Assembly (NCBI GenBank): GCA_016715625.1
Contig: JADJZU010000010.1
Location: 77,227 to 141,226, forward strand
DNA from: Bacteroidota bacterium
Lineage (GTDB): Bacteria; Bacteroidota; Bacteroidia; Chitinophagales; LD1
Length of the DNA stretch: 64,000 nucleotides
Direction of reading: 5' to 3'
The position numbers were made by a program, and so were the translations under genes. The stretch's first letter is position 1, and every line of letters begins with the position of its first letter. Below the pieces are notes generated by a model, which worked only from the letters and a program-made list of their open reading frames with translations, did no database searches and was not told the origin of the DNA. Shown one piece after another: positions 19,897 to 28,565 of this stretch.

Positions 19897-20703
19897 ATGA
19901 AACCATTCTTACTGGCTGCTGCGGCCCTTTTGCTGCTCACTATTTCTGCCTGCAAAAAAGAAAACAAAACGCCCAACTGCACACTGGTAACCCGTGCCAG
20001 CCTCACCGATTCGGCCCGCATAAGCTACGATGCACAGGGGCGGGTGGCTACGTATGAAATAGTGGGTGAATCGGTCTATACCTTTAACTATACCAGCGCC
20101 CTGGCCGCGCAGTGTGTGGTGTCTATCCCCGGAAACCCCACCTATACCACCTACAATGTTTTTCTGAACAGCAACGGCACCGTTTCTTCTATGAGCAATT
20201 CCATTGTGATAGGCGGCACCAACATCGACTATACCTATTACTTTACCTACAATGCCGAGGGGCGCATTGCCAAATGCCTGCAGCGCTACGACCAAACCGG
20301 GGGCATCAGCGTAAAACTCGACAGCATGGTGTATGAAAACGGCAACCTGGTGCGCAAATTCAAATTTGTGAGTGCATCTGTTACGGGGCCTTTCTACCTT
20401 CAGGAATATGCCATCACAACCTATACCGACAGGCCTAACAAAATGGGTTATCACGCTTTCAGTTTTGTGGAAGAGCCCACCAGCCTGCTCAGCGGTTTCT
20501 ATCCGTTCTTCCATTTATATGGCAAAGCCAGCGATAAACTGCCTGCCGAAACCAATGTATACACCAACACCGGCACCCTCAGTTTTAAAATGAATTACAC
20601 CTACCTGCTCGATGAAAACGGATACGTTACCGAAGAGAATGTAAGCCGCAGTATTTTAGCCCCCAGCACGGAGAATCGCAGGTTTGGTTATAGTTGTGAG
20701 TAG
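19897..20703 (+). CDS. lipoprotein of unknown function (DUF4595-like)
   Basis: Signal sequence MKPFLLAAAALLLLTISACK with lipobox LTISAC, so lipid-anchored. The 268-residue body has repeated Y-rich strands (SARISYDAQGRVATYEIVGE, YYFTYNAEGRIAKCLQRYDQ, NYTYLLDENGYVTEE) of YD/RHS-like DxxGR type, common in Bacteroidota lipoproteins. Followed by a terminator at 20761. No enzymatic motif is visible. Confidence 0.7.
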   Translation: MKPFLLAAAALLLLTISACKKENKTPNCTLVTRASLTDSARISYDAQGRVATYEIVGESVYTFNYTSALAAQCVVSIPGNPTYTTYNVFLNSNGTVSSMSNSIVIGGTNIDYTYYFTYNAEGRIAKCLQRYDQTGGISVKLDSMVYENGNLVRKFKFVSASVTGPFYLQEYAITTYTDRPNKMGYHAFSFVEEPTSLLSGFYPFFHLYGKASDKLPAETNVYTNTGTLSFKMNYTYLLDENGYVTEENVSRSILAPSTENRRFGYSCE

Positions 20704-20760
20704 GGGGCTGATAGTAAAATACCAACAATGTTTAATTTCTTGACTACGTTGTTGCCCGCT

Positions 20761-20793
20761 AAGGGGATACACCCCTTGGATTTTTTGTTTTTT
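20761..20793 (+). terminator. intrinsic terminator after the lipoprotein gene
   Basis: AAGGGG (20761-20766) pairs with CCCCTT (20772-20777) around a 5-nt loop, followed by a T-rich run with one interruption. It lies 58 bp after the lipoprotein stop. Confidence 0.55.
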
Positions 20794-20843
20794 CCCGCCA
20801 TTACTATTTTTCGGCACCAGTTAGTTAACATAAAACTGTTGCC

Positions 20844-22205
20844 ATGCGAACTTCAGGTATATACTATCTTTTGCTTTTTACACTTAGCTGCACTTTGCAG
20901 GCTTTTGCCCAAACCAAACAGAGCCCTGCAACACTGTTGCCACAAAACCAATATTCTTTTGAAATAGGCGGAGTAACCGATTCTGTGACTACTCCCGGTT
21001 CACATTTTTGGCTCCTTAACAAGCAAACCCAAAAACGTACACAGGTTCTACTGCCGGGCAAGGGAATTGTAAATAAGGCAGAATTTGTGAATGAGTACGT
21101 TGCAAAAATTTCTGTGGTTTATAACGTAAGTGCACTGCGCTCAGACAAGTCTGATTTTTTTTATCTGTTTTCTGTTGATAGGGACACTGGTGCGTTTCTG
21201 TATGACCATTACAAAAACAAGTATGACTTTTCCGAACTCTCTGTAAAGCCTTGTTTTATAAATGCAAACTATAACGTGTATGATAAGCAGGGAAATCATA
21301 TATGCTCCAATGTATGGGTTACAAGGCTCTCTAACTCTTACGAACTGCAATGCATGAACTTAAAATATCCAGAAGCCCGTCAGATTTACAGTTTGGACTG
21401 TAAAAGAACCTCTTTTGCCATGCCGGGGGCCACAAAAATATATGACCTTAATAATCACATGGCGTATATGTGGGGTGATACCCTGATAGTGTTCAATATA
21501 TCTTCCGACAAGCTGAAAGGGAAATACCTTACCGTGCCTTTGCAAATACGCGATGGCTTTTACAAAGCCGGTTTTGAGCCCACATATGATAAACTGCTGG
21601 ATAATGAAAAGTTTTTTCCCGCCAGCACAGGCCCCCAATTATGGACATACATCAACGAAAAAGGAGAATATGCTTTTAAGCCACTTGCTGCCGACCTTGC
21701 TTTGCCGTTTATGTTACCCGCAGGCCAGGCTCCGGTGCGTTATCAGGGCAAATGGGGTATTATCAATAAACAAGGTGCAACTACACATGCTTTTCAGTTC
21801 GATTCACTGGCTTTAGGCAAAAGCTATAAAACCACGCGTTTTATAAAACAGGATTCGATATTTGTAATGAACGATGGCGGTAGCCTGCAACCCGAAGGCA
21901 CTGCTGCATATAAGCACTCTGCAACTCCTACTACCGACCTTCAAAAAGAAGCGGCAAAAATTGCCGGCAAGTATGGTACAGGAACCACCAAGTCAAATTG
22001 CATAGAGTGTGTTTATTGCAAAGGCACCGGCAAAGGCCCCAAACAACAAACCTACAAACGATGCGATATATGCGGAGGAGGAAAGCGCATCAGCTTTGGT
22101 ACCCGCACAGGGGTATGCACCGTGTGCGATAAATACGGTAAAGTGATAGACAAGGAGTGGCAACTGGATTGCACCTATTGCAAGGGTAAAGGGTGCACTG
22201 AATAA
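20844..22205 (+). CDS. exported protein with WG-like repeat and C-terminal DnaJ-type zinc region
   Basis: Signal peptide ends near LSCTLQAFAQ. The body contains WG-repeat-like pieces (TYINEKGEYAFKPLAADLAL, RYQGKWGIINKQGATTHAFQ). The last ~65 residues are cysteine-rich: CIECVYCKGTGKG, then KRCDICGGGKR, VCTVCDKYGK and DCTYCKGKGC. These are four CxxC units in the CxxCxGxG style of the DnaJ zinc domain. A DnaJ-type zinc region on a secreted protein without a J domain is unusual. The role is unknown; protein binding in the periplasm is possible. Confidence 0.75.
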   Translation: MRTSGIYYLLLFTLSCTLQAFAQTKQSPATLLPQNQYSFEIGGVTDSVTTPGSHFWLLNKQTQKRTQVLLPGKGIVNKAEFVNEYVAKISVVYNVSALRSDKSDFFYLFSVDRDTGAFLYDHYKNKYDFSELSVKPCFINANYNVYDKQGNHICSNVWVTRLSNSYELQCMNLKYPEARQIYSLDCKRTSFAMPGATKIYDLNNHMAYMWGDTLIVFNISSDKLKGKYLTVPLQIRDGFYKAGFEPTYDKLLDNEKFFPASTGPQLWTYINEKGEYAFKPLAADLALPFMLPAGQAPVRYQGKWGIINKQGATTHAFQFDSLALGKSYKTTRFIKQDSIFVMNDGGSLQPEGTAAYKHSATPTTDLQKEAAKIAGKYGTGTTKSNCIECVYCKGTGKGPKQQTYKRCDICGGGKRISFGTRTGVCTVCDKYGKVIDKEWQLDCTYCKGKGCTE

Positions 22206-22240
22206 TCAAGCGGTGGTGGTATTCTTGCGCCAGCCTGGGT

Positions 22241-23351
22241 TTACCCCACATCATCCGCCACAAAGCCCTTCCATCGCTTCATATAATCTACAAACGTGGG
22301 GCTTAGCCCCTGCTGCAGTAAATGCGCCTCGGTAAAGGGCGGTTGCGAGGGTTCAGCATTTTCTTTTACCAACTCAGGCCAGTTGGCGTGGGCAATAGCC
22401 GCCATGCCCACGGCTACTATATCGGCCCCCAAAGCAATGGCCTGTTCGGCATCGGCACGGGTCCATATTTTACCGGCTACCACAATGGGTGTTTGCGGAA
22501 CCGCTTCGCGGAAATAAGTAATCAGGGCTTTATCACCGCTGGCATATTTTTCGGGTTTCTTGGCGGCTTCCCAGGGCGAGAGGTGAATATAATCGGCCCC
22601 ATCGTGTGCCAGCAGTTTGGCCAGTGCCACGCTTTCATCAAAATCAATTCCCTCAAAACTGTATTTGTCTTCGGGCGAAAGGCGCACGCCCACCATAAAA
22701 TCTTTTTTAACCACTGCTTTAATGCGCAGCAACACCGTGCGCAATAACCGGTTGCGGTTTTCGAAACTGCCGCCCCATTCATCGGTGCGCTTATTAGTAA
22801 CCGTGCTTAAAAACTGATGCAGCAAATAACCGTGCGCTCCGTGCAGTTCCACCCCGTCAAAGCCGGCCTGCTCCGCACGCACAGCAGCCGCCACAAAATC
22901 GTTGAGCACGCGGTCAATATCTTCTACCGTGGCTGCGCGGACTTCTACCGGCACTTTAGCATGAGGCATAATGTGCGCACTCGCGCTCCAGGGCTGTGTG
23001 CCTATTAAACTTTCGGGGCTGCGTGCCCCACCGTGAAAAATCTGCACCACCGCCAGGCTGCCGTATTGTTTTATGCCCTGCGCCAGGCGCGTAAGCCCGG
23101 CAGTATGCTTATCGTCATAAATGCCCAGTTCGCCTTTCCAGCCCTGGCCATCGGCCGACACGTTGGCGGCACAGGTTATCACCATGCCAAAGTTCTTTGG
23201 CCCTGCGCACCAATCCACTGGGATCCTTCATCGCTCAGCGTGCCGTCCGGTGGCTTTGCATATTGGTTAAAGGCGCCAGCGAAATGCGGTTGCGCATGTG
23301 CTTACCGCTTGCCGGAAAAGTGAAGGGAGTAAAGAGTTGATTTTGCGACAT
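22241..23351 (-). pseudogene. NADH:flavin oxidoreductase, old yellow enzyme family (5' frameshifts)
   Basis: FMN-dependent ene-reductase TIM barrel. N-terminus MSQNQLFTPFTFPASGKHM then RNRISLAPLTNMQS is recovered upstream of 23251, with frame breaks near 23250 and 23215. The rest is intact: NFGMVITCAANVSADGQGW, QIFHGGARSP, GFDGVELHGAHGYLLHQFLS, and phosphate-binding PIVVAGKIWTRADAEQAI. The pattern HGAHGYLLHQFL is diagnostic. Reconstructed length about 370. Confidence 0.85.
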
Positions 23352-23425
23352 GATGCTTTGTTACACTTAATTTTAAAAGCCCAAAGAAATGAAATGGAGG
23401 GGTAATTGGTGGTGGGGAGGACTTA

Positions 23426-23480
23426 TCGGTCGGTGTCTTCACCGACCGAAATAGTTCTGGTTGGTGAAGACACCAACCGG
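23426..23480. repeat. twin-hairpin intergenic repeat with complementary loops
   Basis: A 10-bp stem (23426-23435 with 23440-23449) has a TCTT loop. A second hairpin (23457-23480), stem GGTTGGTG/CACCAACC, has loop AAGA. The loops are complementary, and GGTGTCTTCACC and GGTGAAGACACC are reverse complements, so the hairpins form one larger inverted repeat. This looks like a REP/BIME-type element. It lies between the oxidoreductase and the membrane coiled-coil gene. Confidence 0.75.
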
Positions 23481-23534
23481 TAGGGAAAAGATGTGTAAGT
23501 CACGAACGGGCGCTCGTGCCAGTTTGTGGTTATT

Positions 23535-23999
23535 TCAAAATCCTTTGCTTAACTGTTCGAGTTCTCTTGCAATTGCTTGGGCTTGTTTAGCTGCAACTTC
23601 TTTCTGTTGCCAATTCATTGAAGATTTAGACTCTGCTTTTTCGTTGTAGATATTAAATAGGATATTCAAAGTGTTCAACTTCGCAGTGATTTCCATGTTT
23701 TCAACTTGCTCTCGAAGCGCCTTTTCTGAATTCTCTTGGGCTGAAGCTGACCTTTTAGTTCCCTTCTCGTGTCATCTCCAACTCTTTCTCTGAAGTATAA
23801 GTCTTTCCTTCTGCATTTCTAGTTGCTGTTTTTGTTGGATAATCGTGCTTATAATGCCAACAAAAGCCAACCCACTAAACAGAGCACTAAGTGAATCATA
23901 TGAACCAGTAAAGCATTTACCATACAAAGGGAAGAGTGCCCAAGCTAGTACAACAATTAAAAACAACACAATCATTAAAAAGGTGTTCCTCATATACAA
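23535..23999 (-). pseudogene. membrane-anchored coiled-coil protein (one frameshift)
   Basis: About 154 residues after correction. Two hydrophobic segments (FLMIVLFLIVVLAWALFPLY and LSALFSGLAFVGIISTII) are followed by a charged coiled coil (QQKQQLEMQKERL, then SEKALREQVENMEITAKL). The frame shifts near 23775, and TGA at 23537-23535 ends it with EQLSKGF. Layout resembles the TM-plus-coil proteins often annotated as putative abortive-infection or phage-related proteins, but I cannot confirm the family. Start lies 6 bp after the NYN-LOTUS stop, so they are probably cotranscribed. Confidence 0.55.
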
Positions 24000-24004
24000 G
24001 CAGT

Positions 24005-24749
24005 TTACTGTTTCACTCTAATCATTGCTACTTTTACTTTTCCTGTTGCAGAGGATTTTATGCTTACCTCAAATTTGTTGATGCTTTTCACAAGCGCTAG
24101 CAACTTAAGAAAACCAAAACTCCTAGGATCAAAAATCGGGTTGACGCTTCAATAACAAGTTGCCCAAATCAGATAGATTCGTCCAACCTTCATCATCGGC
24201 AAGCTCTTTGCAACCAGTCACCATCATTTGAATCATCTCTGACTCAAGGGAATCGGTTTGAATATAGCGCCACTCACTTTTTTACCACCTTTAATATCTG
24301 TTTTTGCGATGGCTTCTTCTACAATCAAGTTTTCTAACAGAATAAACCGGTCACAAGCAAGTTTGAATGAATCGGAAGCATTTTTTTCTCCAAACCCAAA
24401 CACAATTTTATCAGACTCTTTCAACCTAGTCGCAAGACGAGCAAAGTCACCATAACTAGAAACGATACAAAACATATCAACCTTTTGAGAGTATAAGATG
24501 TCCATAGCGTCAACAATGATTGATGCATCACAAGTATTATTTCCTGTAACATGGCCATAGGGTTGAATGGGCGTTACCGCATAATTCAAAAGAAGTTTCC
24601 TCCATTCTAAACTCTTAGAAGAAGTCCAATCCGAATACGCTCTTTTTATTAGCGGAGTGCCTTTTGCTGTAATTTCTTTAATAATACCTGACAGATATTT
24701 TGCCGGAACATTTTCTTGCATCAATAAGTAGTACAAGTTTATAATCCAT
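24005..24749 (-). pseudogene. NYN domain/LOTUS (OST-HTH) protein, LabA-like (frameshifted)
   Basis: NYN is a PIN-like ribonuclease fold; OST-HTH/LOTUS is an RNA-binding helix-turn-helix. The start at 24749 reads MDYKLVLLIDA then, after a shift, ENVPAKYLSGIIKEI. The acidic core appears as CDASIIVDAMDILYSQKVD and CIVSSYGDFARLATRLKE, with VFGFGEKNASDSFKLACDRF. After a shift near 24230 a C-terminal domain of about 70 residues resembles OST-HTH (KELADDEGWTNLSDLGNLLL, DPRSFGFLKLLALVKSI, KFEVSIKS). A further shift lies near 24135. Likely acts on RNA. It sits directly after a displaced copy of the icmF 3' end. Confidence 0.75.
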
Positions 24750-24766
24750 AGTTGCTCTTTAGCTTA

Positions 24767-24826
24767 TTACATACTCCTCCTATACTGCCCGCCTACCTCA
24801 TACAGCGCATGAGATATTTGGAGGCT
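24767..24826 (-). repeat. displaced copy of the icmF 3' end (copy A)
   Basis: On the minus strand this encodes QISHALYEVGGQYRRSM and stop, the exact C-terminus of IcmF. Against copy B (25176-25238) it has four substitutions, all synonymous (GTA/GTT, GGC/GGT, GGG/GGA, AGG/AGA), and one 3-nt in-frame deletion. Upstream of AGCCT the similarity ends. It has no start codon and is followed 17 bp later by the NYN-LOTUS start. Confidence 0.9.
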
Positions 24827-24936
24827 ATTTATATCAAAAGTAGCAAAACATATTTTTGCCTTGGGCAACTTGGTCTTGAATGTATGTATGGGCGATTGGG
24901 AAACATTTTATAGAGATGCAAGTATAAGTAACCTGT

Positions 24937-25145
24937 TTACTTTTTAAACTTTTCGTGATAAGCAGTTCGATACCATACCATGTAAACTATACATCCCACA
25001 AAACTAAGAAAATCCAAGCATCAGTTTTTGATTTTGATAATTGCAGCACTCCAACTATTGCAGAACTAATTACAATGAGAGCCGCAACAAGTTTTGCTAT
25101 TTGATAACCCCAAGTAACAATTTTGTGAATGGTTCTATTTTTCAT
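24937..25145 (-). pseudogene. small two-helix membrane protein (one frameshift)
   Basis: ATG at 25145 begins MKNRTIHKIVTWGYQIAKLV and a hydrophobic helix (AALIVISSAIVGVLQL). After a single shift near 25010 it continues FLSFVGCIVYMVWYRTAYHE to TAA at 24939-24937, a second helix and short basic tail of about 69 residues. It starts 30 bp after the icmF stop and lies inside the segment bracketed by the two icmF 3' copies, so it is the cargo of that insertion. Function unknown. Confidence 0.5.
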
Positions 25146-25175
25146 ATCAGAGTGATTCACGCTTTTATTTCTGTT

Positions 25176-25238
25176 TTACATACTTCTCCTATACTGTCCA
25201 CCAACCTCATACAGCGCATGAGATATTTGGCCCAGGCT
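25176..25238 (-). repeat. native icmF 3' end (copy B of the direct repeat)
   Basis: The last codons of the intact icmF gene, in direct orientation to copy A and 409 bp away. The two copies bracket 349 bp that hold one small membrane gene. No integrase gene is present in the segment. Confidence 0.9.
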
Positions 25239-28200
25239 GCAATGCTTTACGGTTTCCATCAGCTCGGCAAACAGGTTGCCGTTGGTGGTGGCTACGTGTT
25301 GCAAACGCTTCAGTGCTTCTTCGCTTTCTTTTTCGTGGCGCTTTTTAAAGTTGTTGAGGGCGGCAATCTGAAACTCTTTTTCTTCGGTAGTGGAGCGTAT
25401 CACCTCGGATGGTATAATGGTTGGCGAGCCGTTTTTGCTGAGGAAGGTGTTCACCCCCACAATCGGAAACTCACCGGTGTGTTTCTGGTGCTCGTAATAC
25501 ATGCTCTCTTCCTGAATTTTGTTGCGCTGATACATGCGCTCCATAGCGCCCAGCACTCCACCGCGCTCGGTAATGCGCTTAAATTCGGTGAGCACTGCTT
25601 CTTCTACCAGGGCAGTCATTTCTTCAATTAAGAACGAGCCCTGGTTCGGGTTTTCGTTTTTAGCAGTTCCTAATTCGCGGTTGATGATGAGCTGAATAGC
25701 CATGGCTCTGCGCACGCTCTCTTCGGTTGGAGTTGTGATGGCTTCATCGTACGCATTGGTGTGCAGGCTGTTGCAGTTATCGTAAATAGCATACAGCGCC
25801 TGCAGGGTGGTGCGGATATCATTGAAATCAATTTCCTGCGCGTGCAAACTTCTGCCGCTGGTTTGAATATGATATTTCAGTTTCTGGCTGCGCTCGTTGC
25901 CTTTGTATTTCTGCTTCATGGCCTTGGCCCATATTCTGCGCGCCACGCGGCCAATCACCGAATACTCCGGGTCCATACCATTGCTGAAGAAGAAAGAAAG
26001 GTTGGGCGCAAAGTCGTCAATCTTCATTCCGCGGCTCAGGTAATATTCTACATACGTAAAACCGTTGGCGAGGGTGAACGCCAGTTGCGTAATCGGGTTG
26101 GCACCGGCTTCGGCAATGTGGTAACCGCTGATAGAAACAGAATAGAAATTCTGCACTTTGTTCTCGATAAAATACTGCTGCACATCGCCCATCATCTTCA
26201 AGGCAAACTCGGTAGAGAAGATGCAGGTGTTCTGCGCCTGGTCTTCTTTTAAAATATCCGCCTGCACCGTTCCGCGCACCGATGAAAGTGCTTTGGCTTT
26301 TAGTTTGGCGTAAACATCTGCGGGCAAAACTTTGTCGCCCGAAAGGCCAAGTAGTTTCAATCCTAAACCCTTGTTTCCTTCAGGCAACTCACCATTGTAT
26401 TTCGGTAAACCCGAAATTTGAAATCCGAAATCCGAAATTTTGATGTTGTGCTCTTCCATGTAGCGCTCACATTCCTGGTCAATGGCGGCATTCATAAAGA
26501 AAGCTAGAATCATCGGAGCCGGCCCGTTGATAGTCATGCTCACCGAGGTTTTCGGACTGCACAAATCGAAACCGCTGTACAATTTTTTTGCGTCATCCAC
26601 CGTAGCAATGCTCACACCGCTGTTGCCCACCTTGCCGTAAATATCGGGGCGGTGGTCAGGGTCTTCGCCATACAGCGTCACCGAATCAAAAGCCGTGGAC
26701 AAGCGAATAGCGGGCTGCCCCAGCGACACATAATGGAAACGCTTATTGGTGCGCTCCGGCCCGCCCTCACCGGCAAACATGCGCGTAGGGTCTTCGCCTT
26801 CGCGCTTGAGCGGAAACACACCGGCTGTGTAAGGAAACTCACCGGGCACATTTTCCTGCAACTGCCAGCACAGAATATCGCCCCAGTCTTTATAGCGCGG
26901 CAAATACACTTTGCGGATAGTTGTTCCGCTGAGTGATTTGTAAGTAAAAGGTAACTGCAACACTTTATCGCGCACCTGAAAGGCAAAGGTTTCTTCCGAA
27001 TACTTTTTCAGCTTGTCGTTCCACTCGGCAATCAACTTCCAGTTTTCTGGAGCGAGTTTTAACTGATAGGCATCGAGCAGGGCTTTTACTTCCTCGCTGT
27101 TTTTGAAATCTTCTTTCACTCCGTTCAGCTGATACAACTTAGTAGCAATGGCGCATTGCTCGTTCACCCATTCATCGTAACGCTCGTTGTTCTCGGCAAT
27201 CTCTGCCAGGTAACGCACACGAGCCGGAGGGATAATCTGCGATTTGGTCACGGTGTTCTTTGCAGAGGTGTGCTTTACTTTAAAATCTACTTTCATCTTT
27301 TCGCTTACGCTGTGCATCAGCATTTCGAAAAGGTGATTGACACCGGCATCGTTAAACTGCGAAGCAATGGTTCCAACTACCGGCACATCTTCATCCTTGG
27401 CGGTAAACAAATTGTGGCTGCGTTTGTATTGCTTGCGCACATCGGCCAGCGCATCGAGTGCGCCTGCTTTATCAAACTTGTTGATGGCAATCACATCGGC
27501 ATAGTCCAGCATGTTTATCTTTTCTAACTGTGTAGCCGCACCGTATTCGGGCGTCATGACCAGCAGCGAAACATTGCAGTAATCAAGAATGGAGGCATCG
27601 CTTTGCCCCGTGCCCGCACTTTCCAGAATAACAAAATCGAAGTGCGCGGCTTTGCATACATCAATGGCTTCCTGCACATGCACGCTCAACGCTTTGTCGC
27701 TTTCGCGCGTGGCCAGCGAACGCATGTAAGCCCGCGGAGAAGAAATGGAATTCATTCTTATTCTATCGCCCAGCAAAGCGCCTCCGGTTTTCTTCTTGCT
27801 CGGGTCAACGGAAATAACCGCAATGGTTTTATCCTTGTAGTTTTTCAAAAACCTGCGGACAATTTCATCCGTCACCGAACTTTTACCTGCGCCACCGGTG
27901 CCGGTGATTCCTAATACAGGTATATTGGATTTCAGATTTCGGATTTCGGATTTGCCGTTCTCAGCACGGGTAATGAGATGAGCAATTTCTTTCCAAGCTT
28001 TTGTGTTCAAATCCGTAATCCGCAATTCGCGATCCGTAGTTGAGAAATCACACTGCTTCACCACATCTTCAATCATTCCTTCCAAACCTAACTTGCGTCC
28101 GTCATCGGGTGAGTAAATTCTCGTAATGCCATACTGGTGTAACTCTTCAATTTCTGATGGAAGAATGGTGCCCCCGCCACCGCCAAAAATTTTGATATGC

Positions 28201-28466
28201 CCGCATCCGCGCTCTTTAAGCAAGTCATACATGTATTTGAAGAACTCTATATGCCCGCCCTGATAACTTGTAATGGCAATACCCTGTGCATCTTCCTGAA
28301 TGGCAGCTTCCACAATTTCCTGCGCGCTGCGGTTATGCCCCAGGTGAATCACCTCGGCACCCTTCGCCTGCATAATTCTGCGCATAATGTTGATGGCGGC
28401 ATCATGGCCGTCAAAGAGTGAGGCAGCGGTAACTATTCTTACTTTGTTTTTCAGTTGTAAACTCAT
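25176..28466 (-). CDS. icmF: fused isobutyryl-CoA mutase IcmF
   Basis: Adenosylcobalamin-dependent enzyme that interconverts isobutyryl-CoA and n-butyryl-CoA (some members also act on pivalyl- or isovaleryl-CoA). A single 1096-residue chain in the known IcmF order: N-terminal B12-binding domain (SLFDGHDAAINIMRRIMQAK), MeaB-like GTPase chaperone (Walker A GITGTGGAGKSSVTDEI; VISVDPSKKKTGGALLGDRI; NKFD), then the mutase barrel (PYTAGVFPLKREGEDPTRMF; RLSTAFDSVTLYGEDPDHRP; FDLCSPKTSVSMTINGPAPM). Length and order match IcmF, not split methylmalonyl-CoA mutase. Three short repeat-derived insertions lie near residues 147, 175 and 680. A -7-like TAGTTTTG ends 4 nt before ATG. Its 3' end is duplicated. 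Confidence 0.9.
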   Translation of the reverse strand: MSLQLKNKVRIVTAASLFDGHDAAINIMRRIMQAKGAEVIHLGHNRSAQEIVEAAIQEDAQGIAITSYQGGHIEFFKYMYDLLKERGCGHIKIFGGGGGTILPSEIEELHQYGITRIYSPDDGRKLGLEGMIEDVVKQCDFSTTDRELRITDLNTKAWKEIAHLITRAENGKSEIRNLKSNIPVLGITGTGGAGKSSVTDEIVRRFLKNYKDKTIAVISVDPSKKKTGGALLGDRIRMNSISSPRAYMRSLATRESDKALSVHVQEAIDVCKAAHFDFVILESAGTGQSDASILDYCNVSLLVMTPEYGAATQLEKINMLDYADVIAINKFDKAGALDALADVRKQYKRSHNLFTAKDEDVPVVGTIASQFNDAGVNHLFEMLMHSVSEKMKVDFKVKHTSAKNTVTKSQIIPPARVRYLAEIAENNERYDEWVNEQCAIATKLYQLNGVKEDFKNSEEVKALLDAYQLKLAPENWKLIAEWNDKLKKYSEETFAFQVRDKVLQLPFTYKSLSGTTIRKVYLPRYKDWGDILCWQLQENVPGEFPYTAGVFPLKREGEDPTRMFAGEGGPERTNKRFHYVSLGQPAIRLSTAFDSVTLYGEDPDHRPDIYGKVGNSGVSIATVDDAKKLYSGFDLCSPKTSVSMTINGPAPMILAFFMNAAIDQECERYMEEHNIKISDFGFQISGLPKYNGELPEGNKGLGLKLLGLSGDKVLPADVYAKLKAKALSSVRGTVQADILKEDQAQNTCIFSTEFALKMMGDVQQYFIENKVQNFYSVSISGYHIAEAGANPITQLAFTLANGFTYVEYYLSRGMKIDDFAPNLSFFFSNGMDPEYSVIGRVARRIWAKAMKQKYKGNERSQKLKYHIQTSGRSLHAQEIDFNDIRTTLQALYAIYDNCNSLHTNAYDEAITTPTEESVRRAMAIQLIINRELGTAKNENPNQGSFLIEEMTALVEEAVLTEFKRITERGGVLGAMERMYQRNKIQEESMYYEHQKHTGEFPIVGVNTFLSKNGSPTIIPSEVIRSTTEEKEFQIAALNNFKKRHEKESEEALKRLQHVATTNGNLFAELMETVKHCSLGQISHALYEVGGQYRRSM
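26410..26442 (-). repeat. AAATCCGAAATCCGAAATTT-type micro-repeat inside icmF
   Basis: A run of the ATTTCGG unit encodes KISDFGFQISGL at about residue 680 of IcmF, in a surface-loop position between mutase blocks. The ISDFGFRIS type of peptide is typical of low-complexity repeats that spread in Bacteroidota genomes. It is in inverse orientation to the copy at 27927. Confidence 0.7.
27927..27956 (+). repeat. ATTTCGG micro-repeat in the icmF B12-GTPase linker
   Basis: Forward reading is GGATTTCAGATTTCGGATTT and continues in kind to 27956; on the coding strand it encodes GKSEIRNLKSN near residue 175, just before the Walker A strand. The unit is the one at 26410 in the other orientation. Confidence 0.7.
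28009..28041 (+). repeat. degenerate micro-repeat in the icmF linker
   Basis: AAATCCGTAATCCGCAATTC and following bases have the same period and look; they encode TDRELRITDL near residue 147 of IcmF. It is more diverged than the two ATTTCGG runs, so membership is less sure. Confidence 0.45.
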
Positions 28467-28565
28467 GGCTCAAAACTATCAAAAGCAGCTAAATCCACAT
28501 TCAGTTTAAATCTTAAAAGACCCATCTTGCGGGCAACTTTATTTTCACCTGCAAATAACACAGGT

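Noticed and set aside
24827..25175. Insertion sequence between the icmF ends
   Set aside because: No transposase, no terminal inverted repeats; the direct repeats are a coding end, not a short target-site duplication.
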